Shown here: positions 6,099-13,505 of the stretch, one piece after another | Layout: each line of letters opens with the position of its first letter | Position numbering within the stretch: the first letter of the stretch is position 1 | NCBI GenBank assembly: GCA_943373175.1 | Contig: CALSBM010000065.1 | Location: 1-18,450 of the forward strand | Direction of reading: 5' to 3' | Source of the DNA: JAIXUI01 sp943373175 | GTDB lineage: Bacteria > Bacteroidota > Bacteroidia > UBA7662 > JAIXUI01 | DNA: 18,450 nt | Translations under genes and position numbers: made by a program | Notes under the pieces: generated by a model | What the model was told of the DNA's origin: nothing | Databases searched by the model: none | The model's input: only the letters and a program-made list of their open reading frames with translations

Positions 6099-8093
6099 AT
6101 GCAAGAAAATCTGGGGCACAATCAGTCAGAAGAGAACGAAAACAACAACATTACTCCCGGTCAGGAACCAGTTTCCAATAATGACCAGGAAGAAGTTGCT
6201 GGAAGTGAGCAGGTTGAAGAAACCGTTACCTCCCAAGTCGAAGATTCTTCTGATTCCAGTGCAGAAGTTAATGAAGAAAATCAGGATCAAAATGTGCCTG
6301 AAATTGCTGTTTCAGCAGTTGAAGAACACCATGAATTACATCCTGTAGAAGTAGAAGTACATGAAGAAGAGGAGCATGCAGTTGCAGACTTAAGCACTTT
6401 TACGTTCGTACAATTGGTTGAAAGATTCGAATCGCTAGCCTTGCACGAAAAACTTTCTGAAGTAAGAGCAGAAATTAATCAACTTAAGGCAACCATCACT
6501 CAAAAAATCGAAGAAGATAAGCTTGTTCAAAAACAAGCCTTTCTCGATGAAAATGAGGCTGATATTCCTTTCTCCTTTGTGCCCAACGCGCTTCAAAATC
6601 GTTTTCTGGAAGCTCAAAACAATTTAATTTACCGAGACAGCAAGGAAAAGGAAGAAAAAGATAAAGAATACCTTCAAAACCTCAAGGTTAAAGAAGAACT
6701 GCTTACTGAACTCCGTCAGATTGTTTCTGCAGAGGAAAGTCAGAATAGCTTTCAGAAGCTGCGGGATCTTCAGGCTAAATGGAAGGAAACCGGTAATGTA
6801 CCTGCAGGGTCTGCAAAAGACATCAATCAGTCGTATAAAGCTTTAGTTGATAAGTTCTATGACCAGGTTAAAATCCATAAGGAGCTTATGGAAATGGACT
6901 TTAAGCGAAACTTAGAGTTCAAAACCGGTCTTTGTGAAAAGGCAGAAGAACTGTTGCTTGAAGAATCTGTTCGTAAGGCCATTGATTTGCTTAACCATAT
7001 TCACGACCAATGGAAATCAACCGGGCCTGTTTCTCGCGAACATCGTGTGGCAGTTTGGGAACGGTTCAAAGCGGCTTCCGATAAAATTTACGACAAGCGA
7101 AGAAGTCATTTCAACCAGCTCAGTGAGGTTAAAAAACAGAATTATGCCCTTAAACAGGAGCTGGTAGAGAAAGTAAAAGCCATTGATTTTTCACAGGCTA
7201 AATCCCATAACGACTGGGGTAAACTTTCGGAAGCAGTACTATCGGTTCAGGCAGAGTGGAAAAAAATCGGATTCGCTCCAAAACCACTAAACGAAGAAGT
7301 TTGGGCAGCATTTAAAGGTGCATGCGATGATTTCTTCAATGCTAAGAACAACTTCTATAAACAAATTCGTCAAGATCAGAATCATAATCTGAACGTTAAG
7401 AACGACTTATGCGTTCAGGCTGAAGCGTTAATGCACAGTGAAGACTGGAAAAAGACGACTGACGCGCTTATTCAGTTGCAGAAAGCATGGAAAGAATCCG
7501 GTGCCGTTCCTAAGAAACACTCTGATAAATTGTGGAACAGGTTCAGAGCCGCTTGTGACGCCTTCTTCAACCGGAAAAACGAGTTTTTCTCTGGTAAAGA
7601 CCAAAATCAAAGTGAGAATCTTGCGAAAAAGGTTGAACTTATTTCGGAAATTGAGGCATTCGTAATTACAGAAGATCCTAAAGCAGACATTGAACGTTTG
7701 AAAGATTTTCAACGCCAATGGTTAGAAATTGGCTTTATTCCAATTAAGGAGAAGGAAGCTATTTACAAGCGTTACAAAGAAGCCATCGACGCACGATTTG
7801 ATTCCTTGAAACTCAATGCCTCTGAAAAAACCAAATTAAATTATCAGTCGAAAATTCATAACATTCGTCAGTCGAAAGATGGAGCGAATGCCTTGAAAAA
7901 AGAACAAGGTTCGTTGATGAATCGTATCAATGGACTAAAAAATGATATTTTGTTATGGCAAAACAACATGGAGTTTTTATCAGCTTCTAAAAATGCCGAT
8001 ATTCTCAAGAAAGAAATTGAAAAGAAAATAGCTTTAGCCCAAGAAGAGCTTAAAATGCTCAACGAGAAAATGAAGCTCCTTCGCTCCAATTAA
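6099..8093 (+). CDS. DUF349 repeat protein (five repeats, acidic N-terminus)
   Basis: 664 residues from the ATG at 6099. Residues about 1-95 are a disordered, very acidic region (Glu/Gln/Asn/Val rich, with a short HEEEEH). The rest is helical and contains five DUF349 units. Each is recognisable by a conserved Trp followed by a Gly and Pro: W228 (KWKETGNVP), W305 (QWKSTGPVS), W387 (EWKKIGFAP), W464 (AWKESGAVP) and W541 (QWLEIGFIP). The spacing is 77, 82, 77 and 77 residues. The last about 80 residues are a Lys/Leu-rich coiled coil (DILLWQNNMEFLSASKNAD). The domain is widespread in Bacteroidota with no agreed function; no signal peptide is present, so the protein is cytoplasmic. It has its own promoter and terminator and stands alone as a transcription unit. 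Confidence 0.9.
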   Translation: MQENLGHNQSEENENNNITPGQEPVSNNDQEEVAGSEQVEETVTSQVEDSSDSSAEVNEENQDQNVPEIAVSAVEEHHELHPVEVEVHEEEEHAVADLSTFTFVQLVERFESLALHEKLSEVRAEINQLKATITQKIEEDKLVQKQAFLDENEADIPFSFVPNALQNRFLEAQNNLIYRDSKEKEEKDKEYLQNLKVKEELLTELRQIVSAEESQNSFQKLRDLQAKWKETGNVPAGSAKDINQSYKALVDKFYDQVKIHKELMEMDFKRNLEFKTGLCEKAEELLLEESVRKAIDLLNHIHDQWKSTGPVSREHRVAVWERFKAASDKIYDKRRSHFNQLSEVKKQNYALKQELVEKVKAIDFSQAKSHNDWGKLSEAVLSVQAEWKKIGFAPKPLNEEVWAAFKGACDDFFNAKNNFYKQIRQDQNHNLNVKNDLCVQAEALMHSEDWKKTTDALIQLQKAWKESGAVPKKHSDKLWNRFRAACDAFFNRKNEFFSGKDQNQSENLAKKVELISEIEAFVITEDPKADIERLKDFQRQWLEIGFIPIKEKEAIYKRYKEAIDARFDSLKLNASEKTKLNYQSKIHNIRQSKDGANALKKEQGSLMNRINGLKNDILLWQNNMEFLSASKNADILKKEIEKKIALAQEELKMLNEKMKLLRSN

Positions 8094-8132
8094 AAAAAAT
8101 AGGCTGCCATGCATGAGCAGCCTATTTTTTTT
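8092..8132 (+). terminator. Intrinsic terminator of the DUF349 gene
   Basis: Stem ATAGGCTGC (8099-8107) and GCAGCCTAT (8117-8125) with a 9-base loop, preceded by eight A that include the TAA stop codon and followed by a T run (8125-8132). The symmetry of the A and T runs would also let it work on the other strand. Confidence 0.9.
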
Positions 8133-8146
8133 GCGTTATCCTTAAC

Positions 8147-8575
8147 ATGAAAGCTCCTTTGAAACAAACTATTATCGGAAAAACAGTAGTCGTTTTTGAC
8201 TCTGAATGCCTCTTATGCAGCAGATTTATTCGTTTTATGATTCGAGTAGATCGTAAAGAGCAACTGCTTTTTACGGATAGCAAGAGTAGCTACTTCGATT
8301 TTCTCCTGAAGACACAAAAAATTGAAACTCCAATTGAAACAATTTATGTGCTTATCAACGGGAAGGTATTTAAAAAATCAGAAGCTGTTTTACAAATTTT
8401 TGCCAGTTCAGTTTGGTGGGGTAAATGTACTTTCCTAATTAAGGTTCTCCCTTTAACTTGGAGAGATAAGCTCTACGACTGGGTTGCAAAAAATCGTTAC
8501 CAATGGTTTGGAAAAACCGATGTGTGTTTAATGGATGAATTACCAACAAACAGAAAACGCCGTTTCATAGAATAA
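8147..8575 (+). CDS. DUF393 / DCC-family thiol-disulfide oxidoreductase-like protein
   Basis: 142 residues. The N-terminal segment VVVFDSECLLCSRFIRFMIR holds the DCC motif D18-x-x-C21-x-x-C24 that names the family; the usual Gly after Asp is Ser here. Further family features are the R-x-D-R-K-E-Q segment after the first helix, L-F-T-D-S (residues about 43-47), and the VLPLTWRDKLYDWVAKNRYQWFGK stretch, where family members have a Pro plus R-D-x-x-Y-x-x-x-A-x-x-R-Y. The paired cysteines suggest thiol redox chemistry, but the substrate is unknown. The gene starts 15 bases after the DUF349 terminator; no convincing promoter was seen. It converges on parC with 30 bases between them. Confidence 0.88.
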   Translation: MKAPLKQTIIGKTVVVFDSECLLCSRFIRFMIRVDRKEQLLFTDSKSSYFDFLLKTQKIETPIETIYVLINGKVFKKSEAVLQIFASSVWWGKCTFLIKVLPLTWRDKLYDWVAKNRYQWFGKTDVCLMDELPTNRKRRFIE

Positions 8576-8590
8576 ATGGCATTTTCTGTT
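8549..8590 (-). terminator. Hairpin between the DUF393 gene and parC (possible parC terminator)
   Basis: Arms 8549-8561 (AACAGAAAACGCC) and 8578-8590 (GGCATTTTCTGTT) are complementary except for one position. In the minus-strand transcript that position is a U-G wobble, so all 13 pairs form; in the plus-strand transcript it is an A-C mismatch. There is no separate U tract, only a U-rich 3' arm, so terminator function is uncertain. Confidence 0.4.
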
Positions 8591-8605
8591 GTGAGTTGTA
8601 ATTAG

Positions 8606-11239
8606 TTAATCAAACAACGACATCTGTTCACCGGGATCATCAGACAATCCTTTTTCTGGAAGTGGCATTTCAATCGATTGACCAGGTTCTATGAGTTTTT
8701 CGATTGCCTCGGTGTTCTCATTCGATACGGTTTCATCAGGTTCTTCCTCTTGTTGCGAATGCTTCTCATAAAGCAACTCCCAAGCTAGTATATCGTTAGG
8801 TAGAATCTTGATTCCCTGTGCTTTCCAACCTTTTACTTCAGTTAGTTCATGAAGTATCAATTCTTTAACCTGACTTGACTTTTTCGTTCCGTGTGTAACC
8901 TTAATTGCTAACTCCTCGGCAGTAGAGCAGAATAGCAATTGAGCTCCTTTCTCATCTACAAGGAAGGAAAATTTCTTTCCTTCAGTAGTTGTTTCAATTC
9001 GGAATCGTTTCAAGTAATAGTGTTTTTGAGAAGGGATAAAATGCACGGCTGTCAACACTTTATCCGGTTTAAAGTGCACTAAATTATTTATTTGATCTAA
9101 CTGAAAGCGCTGCAAAAGGTCAGTTGAAACAATCTCATACTGGCCATCCCGGTAGATTACCAACAATCGGTCATCACTATCAAACATTCCCAGGCTACGA
9201 CCTCTTTGTTCATGGTTAAGCCTTCCTACTGACTCATCGATGAATAGCTCCCTCTTTCCAATGGTTGATTTTCCTTTGGATTTTAACAGAACCCGTTTGA
9301 CAGAATACCGTGTAACCACATTTCCGAGAGAAGCCCGACCTTTTATCCCCAGCTCTGCAAAGTCAAAATCGAACACCTTCTTTCTGGCGTTAGCGAGCTG
9401 ATTAAGATAAACCGTAACAATTTCAGATTCTGAGTTCGGGTTAGCGGAAAAATGAACAACCCGAGAATTTTTTTCTCCTTTTGTTAAATCATATTCTTTA
9501 TCGCGGGTTATTCCGGTAACCTGAAAACGTTTCGCATACGTATATCCTGACTTTCCGTCAACATACATCAGGTTGAAAGCCATACGGTCATCAGATTTTC
9601 TGAAAACATTCGCATAGAGAATATCCTTTCCAACAAAGGACTTTTCACTTATTCTAGTCACCAGAAATTTGCCATCTCTTCTAAAGACAATGATATCATC
9701 GAGGTCGGAGCAATCACAAACGTATTCGTCTTTCTTTAGCCCAAAACCGGCAAACCCTTCTATACGGTTAATGTAAAGCTTTTGATTTGCGACCGCAACT
9801 TGGTTAGCTTTAATCACATCAAACACCTTTATTTCGGTTTTTCGTTCCCGTCCTTTTGAATATTTCTTTAGTAGATTTTCATAGTAGCGGATGGCAAACT
9901 CATTGATTTGAGACAAGTTATGCTTTGTGTCTTCAATTTCTGATTCCAAACCCTTGATGTATTCATCCGCCTTAAAAGCATCGTACTTGGAGATACGCTT
10001 GATTTTGATTTCCGTTAATTGAAGAATATCTTCTCTTGTTACCGCTCTCTGTAGCAAAGGCTTATAAGGATCGAGTCCGAGGTCGATAGTCTCAATTACT
10101 GCTTCCCAGGTTTCGCATTCTTCAATGTCTCGGTAAATTCTGTTTTCAATAAAGATTTTTTCGAGAGAGGATAAATGCCAATCGTCCTGAAGTTCTTTTA
10201 ACTGGATTTCTAACTCTATCCGTAGTAACTCCCTGGTTTGCTCTGTATTAATTCTCAGAATCTCAGAGACCGAACAAAAACGAGGTTTGTTATCAATAAT
10301 GACACAGGCTGAAGGAGAAATACTCATTTCACAATCTGTGAATGCATAAAGAGCATCGATGGTAACATCCGGCGAAATACCTGGTGCGAGTTGAACTTGA
10401 ATTTCTACATCAGCAGCCGTATTATCAATGATTTTCTTGATTTTGATTTTACCGGAATCCGCTGCCTTAAGTACTGAATCAATCAATCCTTGAGTGGTAG
10501 TTCCGAAAGGAATGTCCTTGATAACTAATGTTTTCTTATCTAATTCCTCAATCTTTGCTCGAACTCTTACTTTTCCACCTTTCTGGCCATCTTGGTATTG
10601 ACTAATGTCAACATAACCACCTGTAAGAAAGTCAGGATAAAGCTCGAAGGGTTTATTTTTTAGGTAAGCAATAGAAGCATGAATCAATTCGATAAAGTTG
10701 TGAGGAAGGATTTTGGTACTTAACCCAACCGCAATACCTTCAACACCTTGTGCGAGCAAAAGCGGGAATTTAACTGGTAAGGTAACCGGTTCTTTTTTCC
10801 TACCATCGTAGCTTAACTGCCACTTGGATGTTTTAGAATTGAAAGCTACTTCTAATGCAAATTTAGAAAGCTTGGCTTCAATGTATCTAGGAGCAGCCGC
10901 TGAATCTCCCGTTCTAAAATCTCCCCAGTTTCCTTGACACTCAATTAACAAATCCTTCTGACCGAGGTTAACTAAGGCATCGCCAATAGCAGCATCTCCA
11001 TGCGGGTGATATTGCATGGTTTGGCCAATAATGTTAGCAACTTTATGGAAACGCCCATCGTCCATTTCCTTCATGGCATGAAGTATCCGGCGCTGAACAG
11101 GCTTAAGGCCGTCTTCCACGTTGGGGACGGCCCTTTCTAAAATTACATAGGATGCGTAGTCCAGGAACCAGTTCTCATACAGCCCAGAAACGGTTATGGC
11201 TGCATGGACGTAGTCGTCCTGAGGCGTATTTTCCTGCAT
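8606..11239 (-). CDS. parC: DNA topoisomerase IV subunit A (ParC)
   Basis: 877 residues. The breakage-reunion domain starts at VSGLYENWFLDYASYVILERAVPNVEDGLKPVQRRIL (18-53). The quinolone-region loop is YHPHGDAAIGDALV (77-90), and the catalytic tyrosine is Y119 in AAPRYIEAKL. The coiled-coil and gate region with charged helices (about 330-470) leads into a divergent beta-pinwheel C-terminal domain (about 490-830) without a clear GyrA box, which argues for ParC over GyrA. The tail is acidic and probably disordered. The enzyme decatenates and relaxes DNA together with ParE; parE is not adjacent here. A perfect TAACTTTG -7 element ends 4 bases before the ATG, implying a leaderless or nearly leaderless mRNA. 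Confidence 0.93.
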   Translation of the reverse strand: MQENTPQDDYVHAAITVSGLYENWFLDYASYVILERAVPNVEDGLKPVQRRILHAMKEMDDGRFHKVANIIGQTMQYHPHGDAAIGDALVNLGQKDLLIECQGNWGDFRTGDSAAAPRYIEAKLSKFALEVAFNSKTSKWQLSYDGRKKEPVTLPVKFPLLLAQGVEGIAVGLSTKILPHNFIELIHASIAYLKNKPFELYPDFLTGGYVDISQYQDGQKGGKVRVRAKIEELDKKTLVIKDIPFGTTTQGLIDSVLKAADSGKIKIKKIIDNTAADVEIQVQLAPGISPDVTIDALYAFTDCEMSISPSACVIIDNKPRFCSVSEILRINTEQTRELLRIELEIQLKELQDDWHLSSLEKIFIENRIYRDIEECETWEAVIETIDLGLDPYKPLLQRAVTREDILQLTEIKIKRISKYDAFKADEYIKGLESEIEDTKHNLSQINEFAIRYYENLLKKYSKGRERKTEIKVFDVIKANQVAVANQKLYINRIEGFAGFGLKKDEYVCDCSDLDDIIVFRRDGKFLVTRISEKSFVGKDILYANVFRKSDDRMAFNLMYVDGKSGYTYAKRFQVTGITRDKEYDLTKGEKNSRVVHFSANPNSESEIVTVYLNQLANARKKVFDFDFAELGIKGRASLGNVVTRYSVKRVLLKSKGKSTIGKRELFIDESVGRLNHEQRGRSLGMFDSDDRLLVIYRDGQYEIVSTDLLQRFQLDQINNLVHFKPDKVLTAVHFIPSQKHYYLKRFRIETTTEGKKFSFLVDEKGAQLLFCSTAEELAIKVTHGTKKSSQVKELILHELTEVKGWKAQGIKILPNDILAWELLYEKHSQQEEEPDETVSNENTEAIEKLIEPGQSIEMPLPEKGLSDDPGEQMSLFD

Positions 11240-11243
11240 GCGC

Positions 11244-11274
11244 CAAAGTTATGCGGTACTACGCAAGCTTGAAA
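11244..11274 (-). promoter_or_regulatory. Promoter of parC (near-leaderless)
   Basis: On the minus strand TTTC (11274-11271), a 19-base spacer and TAACTTTG (11251-11244), an exact match to TAnnTTTG; the -33 part differs by one base from TTTG. Only GCGC... bases separate it from the ATG at 11239-11237. Confidence 0.55.
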
Positions 11275-11277
11275 GCC

Positions 11278-12192
11278 TTAAAACCCAATTACCGTAATAC
11301 CCGCCATAAACGATTGTGCCTGGGGGTTCGTTGGCGTATTCCGAAACATATCGGTTATGCCGTAACGAACAAATAGACTAAAGTTCCCGTATCCTGCTCT
11401 GGCAATTAAACTGGCTTTAAAGGGAGATAGATTGAAGTCGCGTTGCTCAAACACCTTGTGATACTGTGTTGTTGTTCCTTCAGAATACACTTGCTTTGTG
11501 TACGCCTGTAAAAGATAGGCTATCTCAGCGCCTGCTGATACATTAAAGGATTGAGAAGGCTTCCAAGGATTGGATCTAAACTCCAGCATCAATGGAATAT
11601 AGAGATAAGTCAAGGTCAATTTGTTTTTCTCAAAAATCCTGCTGTTAGAGGTGTCCACATTGAAAGAGGTAATATCTCCGGAACGTGTTATGGTGGTATT
11701 GTTTCTAAACCGGAAATTGTTTGACTCCAAACCGAGACCGGCAGCTATTCTAAACTTTTCTCCGATTAATCCGAATGACTTTTGGAAGCCAAGATTTATT
11801 CCGGAAGACTTGAAATAGTTCAATTCTAGAGGCCCTTCGCTAATGAAAGTTCCTTTATTCATTAAGGCATTCCAGCCAAAATCGAAGTAGAATGAATTAC
11901 GGCTTACGCTCTTTTTTCTCGATTTTTTGGTTCGCTTACGAGGCATTTCAAAATAAATCGAATCTTGTTCTTCTCCTTTGTCTTTACCGGTGATAACCAT
12001 TATTTTCCTTGAATCAGGGCCATCGATATCGAGGGTATCGTTCTTTCCTTCTTTCTGGATGATTACACGCATGTTTTTCCCTTTACCGGTTCTTAATTTA
12101 TACTCCTTGCTGGAGCTATCCTTAGCTACCTCTTGAGCGTGAGCGAAAGAAGTGCTGGCAATCAACACAGTTAGAATGAGCCAATTTTTCAT
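11278..12192 (-). CDS. Outer-membrane beta-barrel protein, third gene of an ECF sigma operon
   Basis: 304 residues. Signal peptide 1-20 (MKNWLILTVLIASTSFAHAQ). Residues 21-99 are polar and strongly charged, ending in a Lys/Arg/Ser run (84-98). From about 100 to the C-terminus there are alternating aromatic/polar beta strands (SFYFDFGWNAL, RIAAGLGLESNNF, LTLTYLYIPLMLEFRS, FSLFVRYGITDMF), ending in Phe (MAGITVIGF), the usual end of an outer-membrane barrel. It resembles the porin-like barrels (OMP_b-brl family) found after sigma/anti-sigma pairs in Bacteroidota. Only 4 bases separate it from the anti-sigma-like gene. Likely role: the output or sensor of the sigma system; cargo unknown. Confidence 0.82.
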   Translation of the reverse strand: MKNWLILTVLIASTSFAHAQEVAKDSSSKEYKLRTGKGKNMRVIIQKEGKNDTLDIDGPDSRKIMVITGKDKGEEQDSIYFEMPRKRTKKSRKKSVSRNSFYFDFGWNALMNKGTFISEGPLELNYFKSSGINLGFQKSFGLIGEKFRIAAGLGLESNNFRFRNNTTITRSGDITSFNVDTSNSRIFEKNKLTLTYLYIPLMLEFRSNPWKPSQSFNVSAGAEIAYLLQAYTKQVYSEGTTTQYHKVFEQRDFNLSPFKASLIARAGYGNFSLFVRYGITDMFRNTPTNPQAQSFMAGITVIGF

Positions 12193-12196
12193 GATA

Positions 12197-12871
12197 TTAT
12201 TCTTTTGAAGCGAGTGAAATTTTGAATTTGTATTTTCCGAATCCTATTCCATAGACTTTACGGGAAGGAGTTGTTTGAGGGATTTCTTCCTGAGCTTGAA
12301 TTAAGGCACGGGTAGAAATTGATAGGCTATCAGAATGAAAAGAAACTGGGAAAGCTGTTGCCAATTTGGGTAAAACTGGAGTCACCAATTCTTCGTTCAT
12401 ACCAGTAATATTTTCCTTTGAAGCCACCTGCTGAATTTTACTCTTCAGCTTTTCTTTCTTACTTCTAGTTGGTAAACGTAGTTCAAGGTCTGGTGTAGTT
12501 AAAGGAACAATTTCAGGTTTCGATTGTGGTTCTACAGTTTTTATTGGTTTACCACTATTTTCCGATTTTTTAACTAACGGTTTTGAAGTAGGATGAGTCC
12601 AGACAGGGTTAATGGCTAAATGGTCCTGACGGTTTTCCATGTTTTTAAAGTTATCTGGCTGAAAATAATTCCATCCAAACCATCCAGTCAATACTAGCGA
12701 AGCAGCCAATCCGATCCACCAATAAGCCGCTCTTTTTCGCTTTTTTTGATTTTCAAGATTGCGGTCAAGATGGTTCCAAACACTGGCAGGTGGAGTCATT
12801 TCAGCCTCCGTGAGCTTGCATTGCAGCTTAGTTCTGAAACTTTTTTCAGAAGATAGGTTGTTGGCTTTCAT
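12197..12871 (-). CDS. Single-pass anti-sigma-like membrane protein
   Basis: 224 residues. The cytoplasmic N-terminus (1-47) has the helix TPPASVWNHLDRNLENQ (26-42) and a positively charged stop, KKRKR. This P-P-x-x-V-W motif is common in Bacteroidota proteins encoded directly after ECF sigma genes. One transmembrane helix (about 48-67, WWIGLAASLVLTGWFGW) follows. The remaining about 155 residues are periplasmic, Pro/Ser/Lys rich and probably disordered. No zinc-binding anti-sigma motif (HxxxCxxC) is present, so the anti-sigma role is inferred from topology and position. It overlaps the sigma gene by 26 bases, implying coupled translation. Confidence 0.75.
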   Translation of the reverse strand: MKANNLSSEKSFRTKLQCKLTEAEMTPPASVWNHLDRNLENQKKRKRAAYWWIGLAASLVLTGWFGWNYFQPDNFKNMENRQDHLAINPVWTHPTSKPLVKKSENSGKPIKTVEPQSKPEIVPLTTPDLELRLPTRSKKEKLKSKIQQVASKENITGMNEELVTPVLPKLATAFPVSFHSDSLSISTRALIQAQEEIPQTTPSRKVYGIGFGKYKFKISLASKE

Positions 12872-13418
12872 GCGGAAATTGATTGTAATGCGCTAAAATT
12901 TTTTTCTGTAACTGCTTTCTTGCCCGTGAAAGCTGAGATTTGGAAGTTCCTTCTGAAATTCCAAGTGTTTCGGCGACTTCTTTATGCGAAAACCCTTCGA
13001 CGTCAACCATATTGAAAATAACTCGGTAACCTTCAGGAAGCTCGTGAGTTAGGCGAATTAAGTCTTCGGATGCGAGCCTATCCAATGCCTGATTGAGGAC
13101 GAACCAGTTTAATTCTTCAGTGGTTTCTTCCACCAACATCAGTTTTCGGGAAGCTCTAACCTGGTCTATGGCAGTTCTTACTACAATGGTTTTTACCCAG
13201 CTTTCTAAGCTTCCTCCAGACCAAGAAGAAAGTTTATCAAATATTTTTATGAAAGAAAGCTGCAATACATCGGTTGCTTCATCATAACCGGTGCAATACC
13301 TTCTGCAAACAGCAAACATCCGAGCTGAAAAACGGTCGTACAACCGCTTCTGAGCACTCCGATCCCCCTTCAGGCATTGCCTTACTAAGGTTTCGTCGGT
13401 GTTTACAAATAAGTTCAT
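12846..13418 (-). CDS. ECF-type RNA polymerase sigma factor (sigma-70 family)
   Basis: 190 residues from the ATG at 13418, preferred because the conserved part begins there (MNLFVNTDETLVRQCLKGDRSAQKRLYDRF). In-frame ATG 13463 and TTG 13499 would add 15 or 27 residues without family support and would cover a strong inverted repeat. Region 2 is about 10-80 (ATDVLQLSFIKIFDKL, the -10 recognition helix). Region 4 is about 125-175, with the helix-turn-helix HKEVAETLGISEGTSKSQLSRARKQL. No region 1.1 or 3 is present, as expected for an ECF sigma. It heads a three-gene operon with an anti-sigma-like protein and an outer-membrane barrel, suggesting envelope-signal regulation. Confidence 0.9.
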   Translation of the reverse strand: MNLFVNTDETLVRQCLKGDRSAQKRLYDRFSARMFAVCRRYCTGYDEATDVLQLSFIKIFDKLSSWSGGSLESWVKTIVVRTAIDQVRASRKLMLVEETTEELNWFVLNQALDRLASEDLIRLTHELPEGYRVIFNMVDVEGFSHKEVAETLGISEGTSKSQLSRARKQLQKKILAHYNQFPHESQQPIF

Positions 13419-13434
13419 TTGTTCCAAAGACGAA

Positions 13435-13457
13435 GATGCAACTTGCAAGGTTGCATC
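13435..13457. promoter_or_regulatory. Inverted repeat in the divergent sigma / DPP5 region
   Basis: Perfect 8-base arms GATGCAAC (13435-13442) and GTTGCATC (13450-13457) around a 7-base centre TTGCAAG, which repeats the same TTGCA core. If the minus-strand TATTTATG at 13468-13461 is the -7 element of the sigma operon, the repeat would form a hairpin at the very 5' end of its mRNA. It may instead be a dimer operator serving both divergent genes. Confidence 0.5.
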
Positions 13458-13460
13458 ACC

Positions 13461-13468
13461 CATAAATA
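13461..13468 (-). promoter_or_regulatory. Candidate -7 element for the ECF sigma operon
   Basis: On the minus strand TATTTATG has one mismatch to TAnnTTTG. No TTTG is seen at the expected -33 position. Its position would make the ATG at 13418 the first start codon of the mRNA. Weak evidence. Confidence 0.25.
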
Positions 13469-13478
13469 AAATGGTTCG

Positions 13479-13486
13479 TATTTTCG
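13479..13486 (+). promoter_or_regulatory. Candidate -7 element for the DPP5 gene
   Basis: TATTTTCG, the same variant seen at the better supported DUF349 promoter, 19 bases before the ATG at 13506. The nearest TTG upstream is 25 bases away, so the -33 part is poor. Confidence 0.35.
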
Positions 13487-13505
13487 ATGCCTCACGCAAT
13501 TCATC

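Noticed and set aside
6046..6348. 100-residue open frame overlapping the start of the DUF349 gene in another frame
   Set aside because: Lys/Leu-biased sequence caused by frame shift of the acidic GAA-rich region; starts inside the predicted promoter.
7428..7718. 96-residue antisense frame inside the DUF349 gene
   Set aside because: Shadow of the repeat protein; no recognisable domain and no initiation signals.
13093..13465. Two short plus-strand frames opposite the sigma factor gene
   Set aside because: They lie across conserved sigma region 2 and 4 codons and have no family features.
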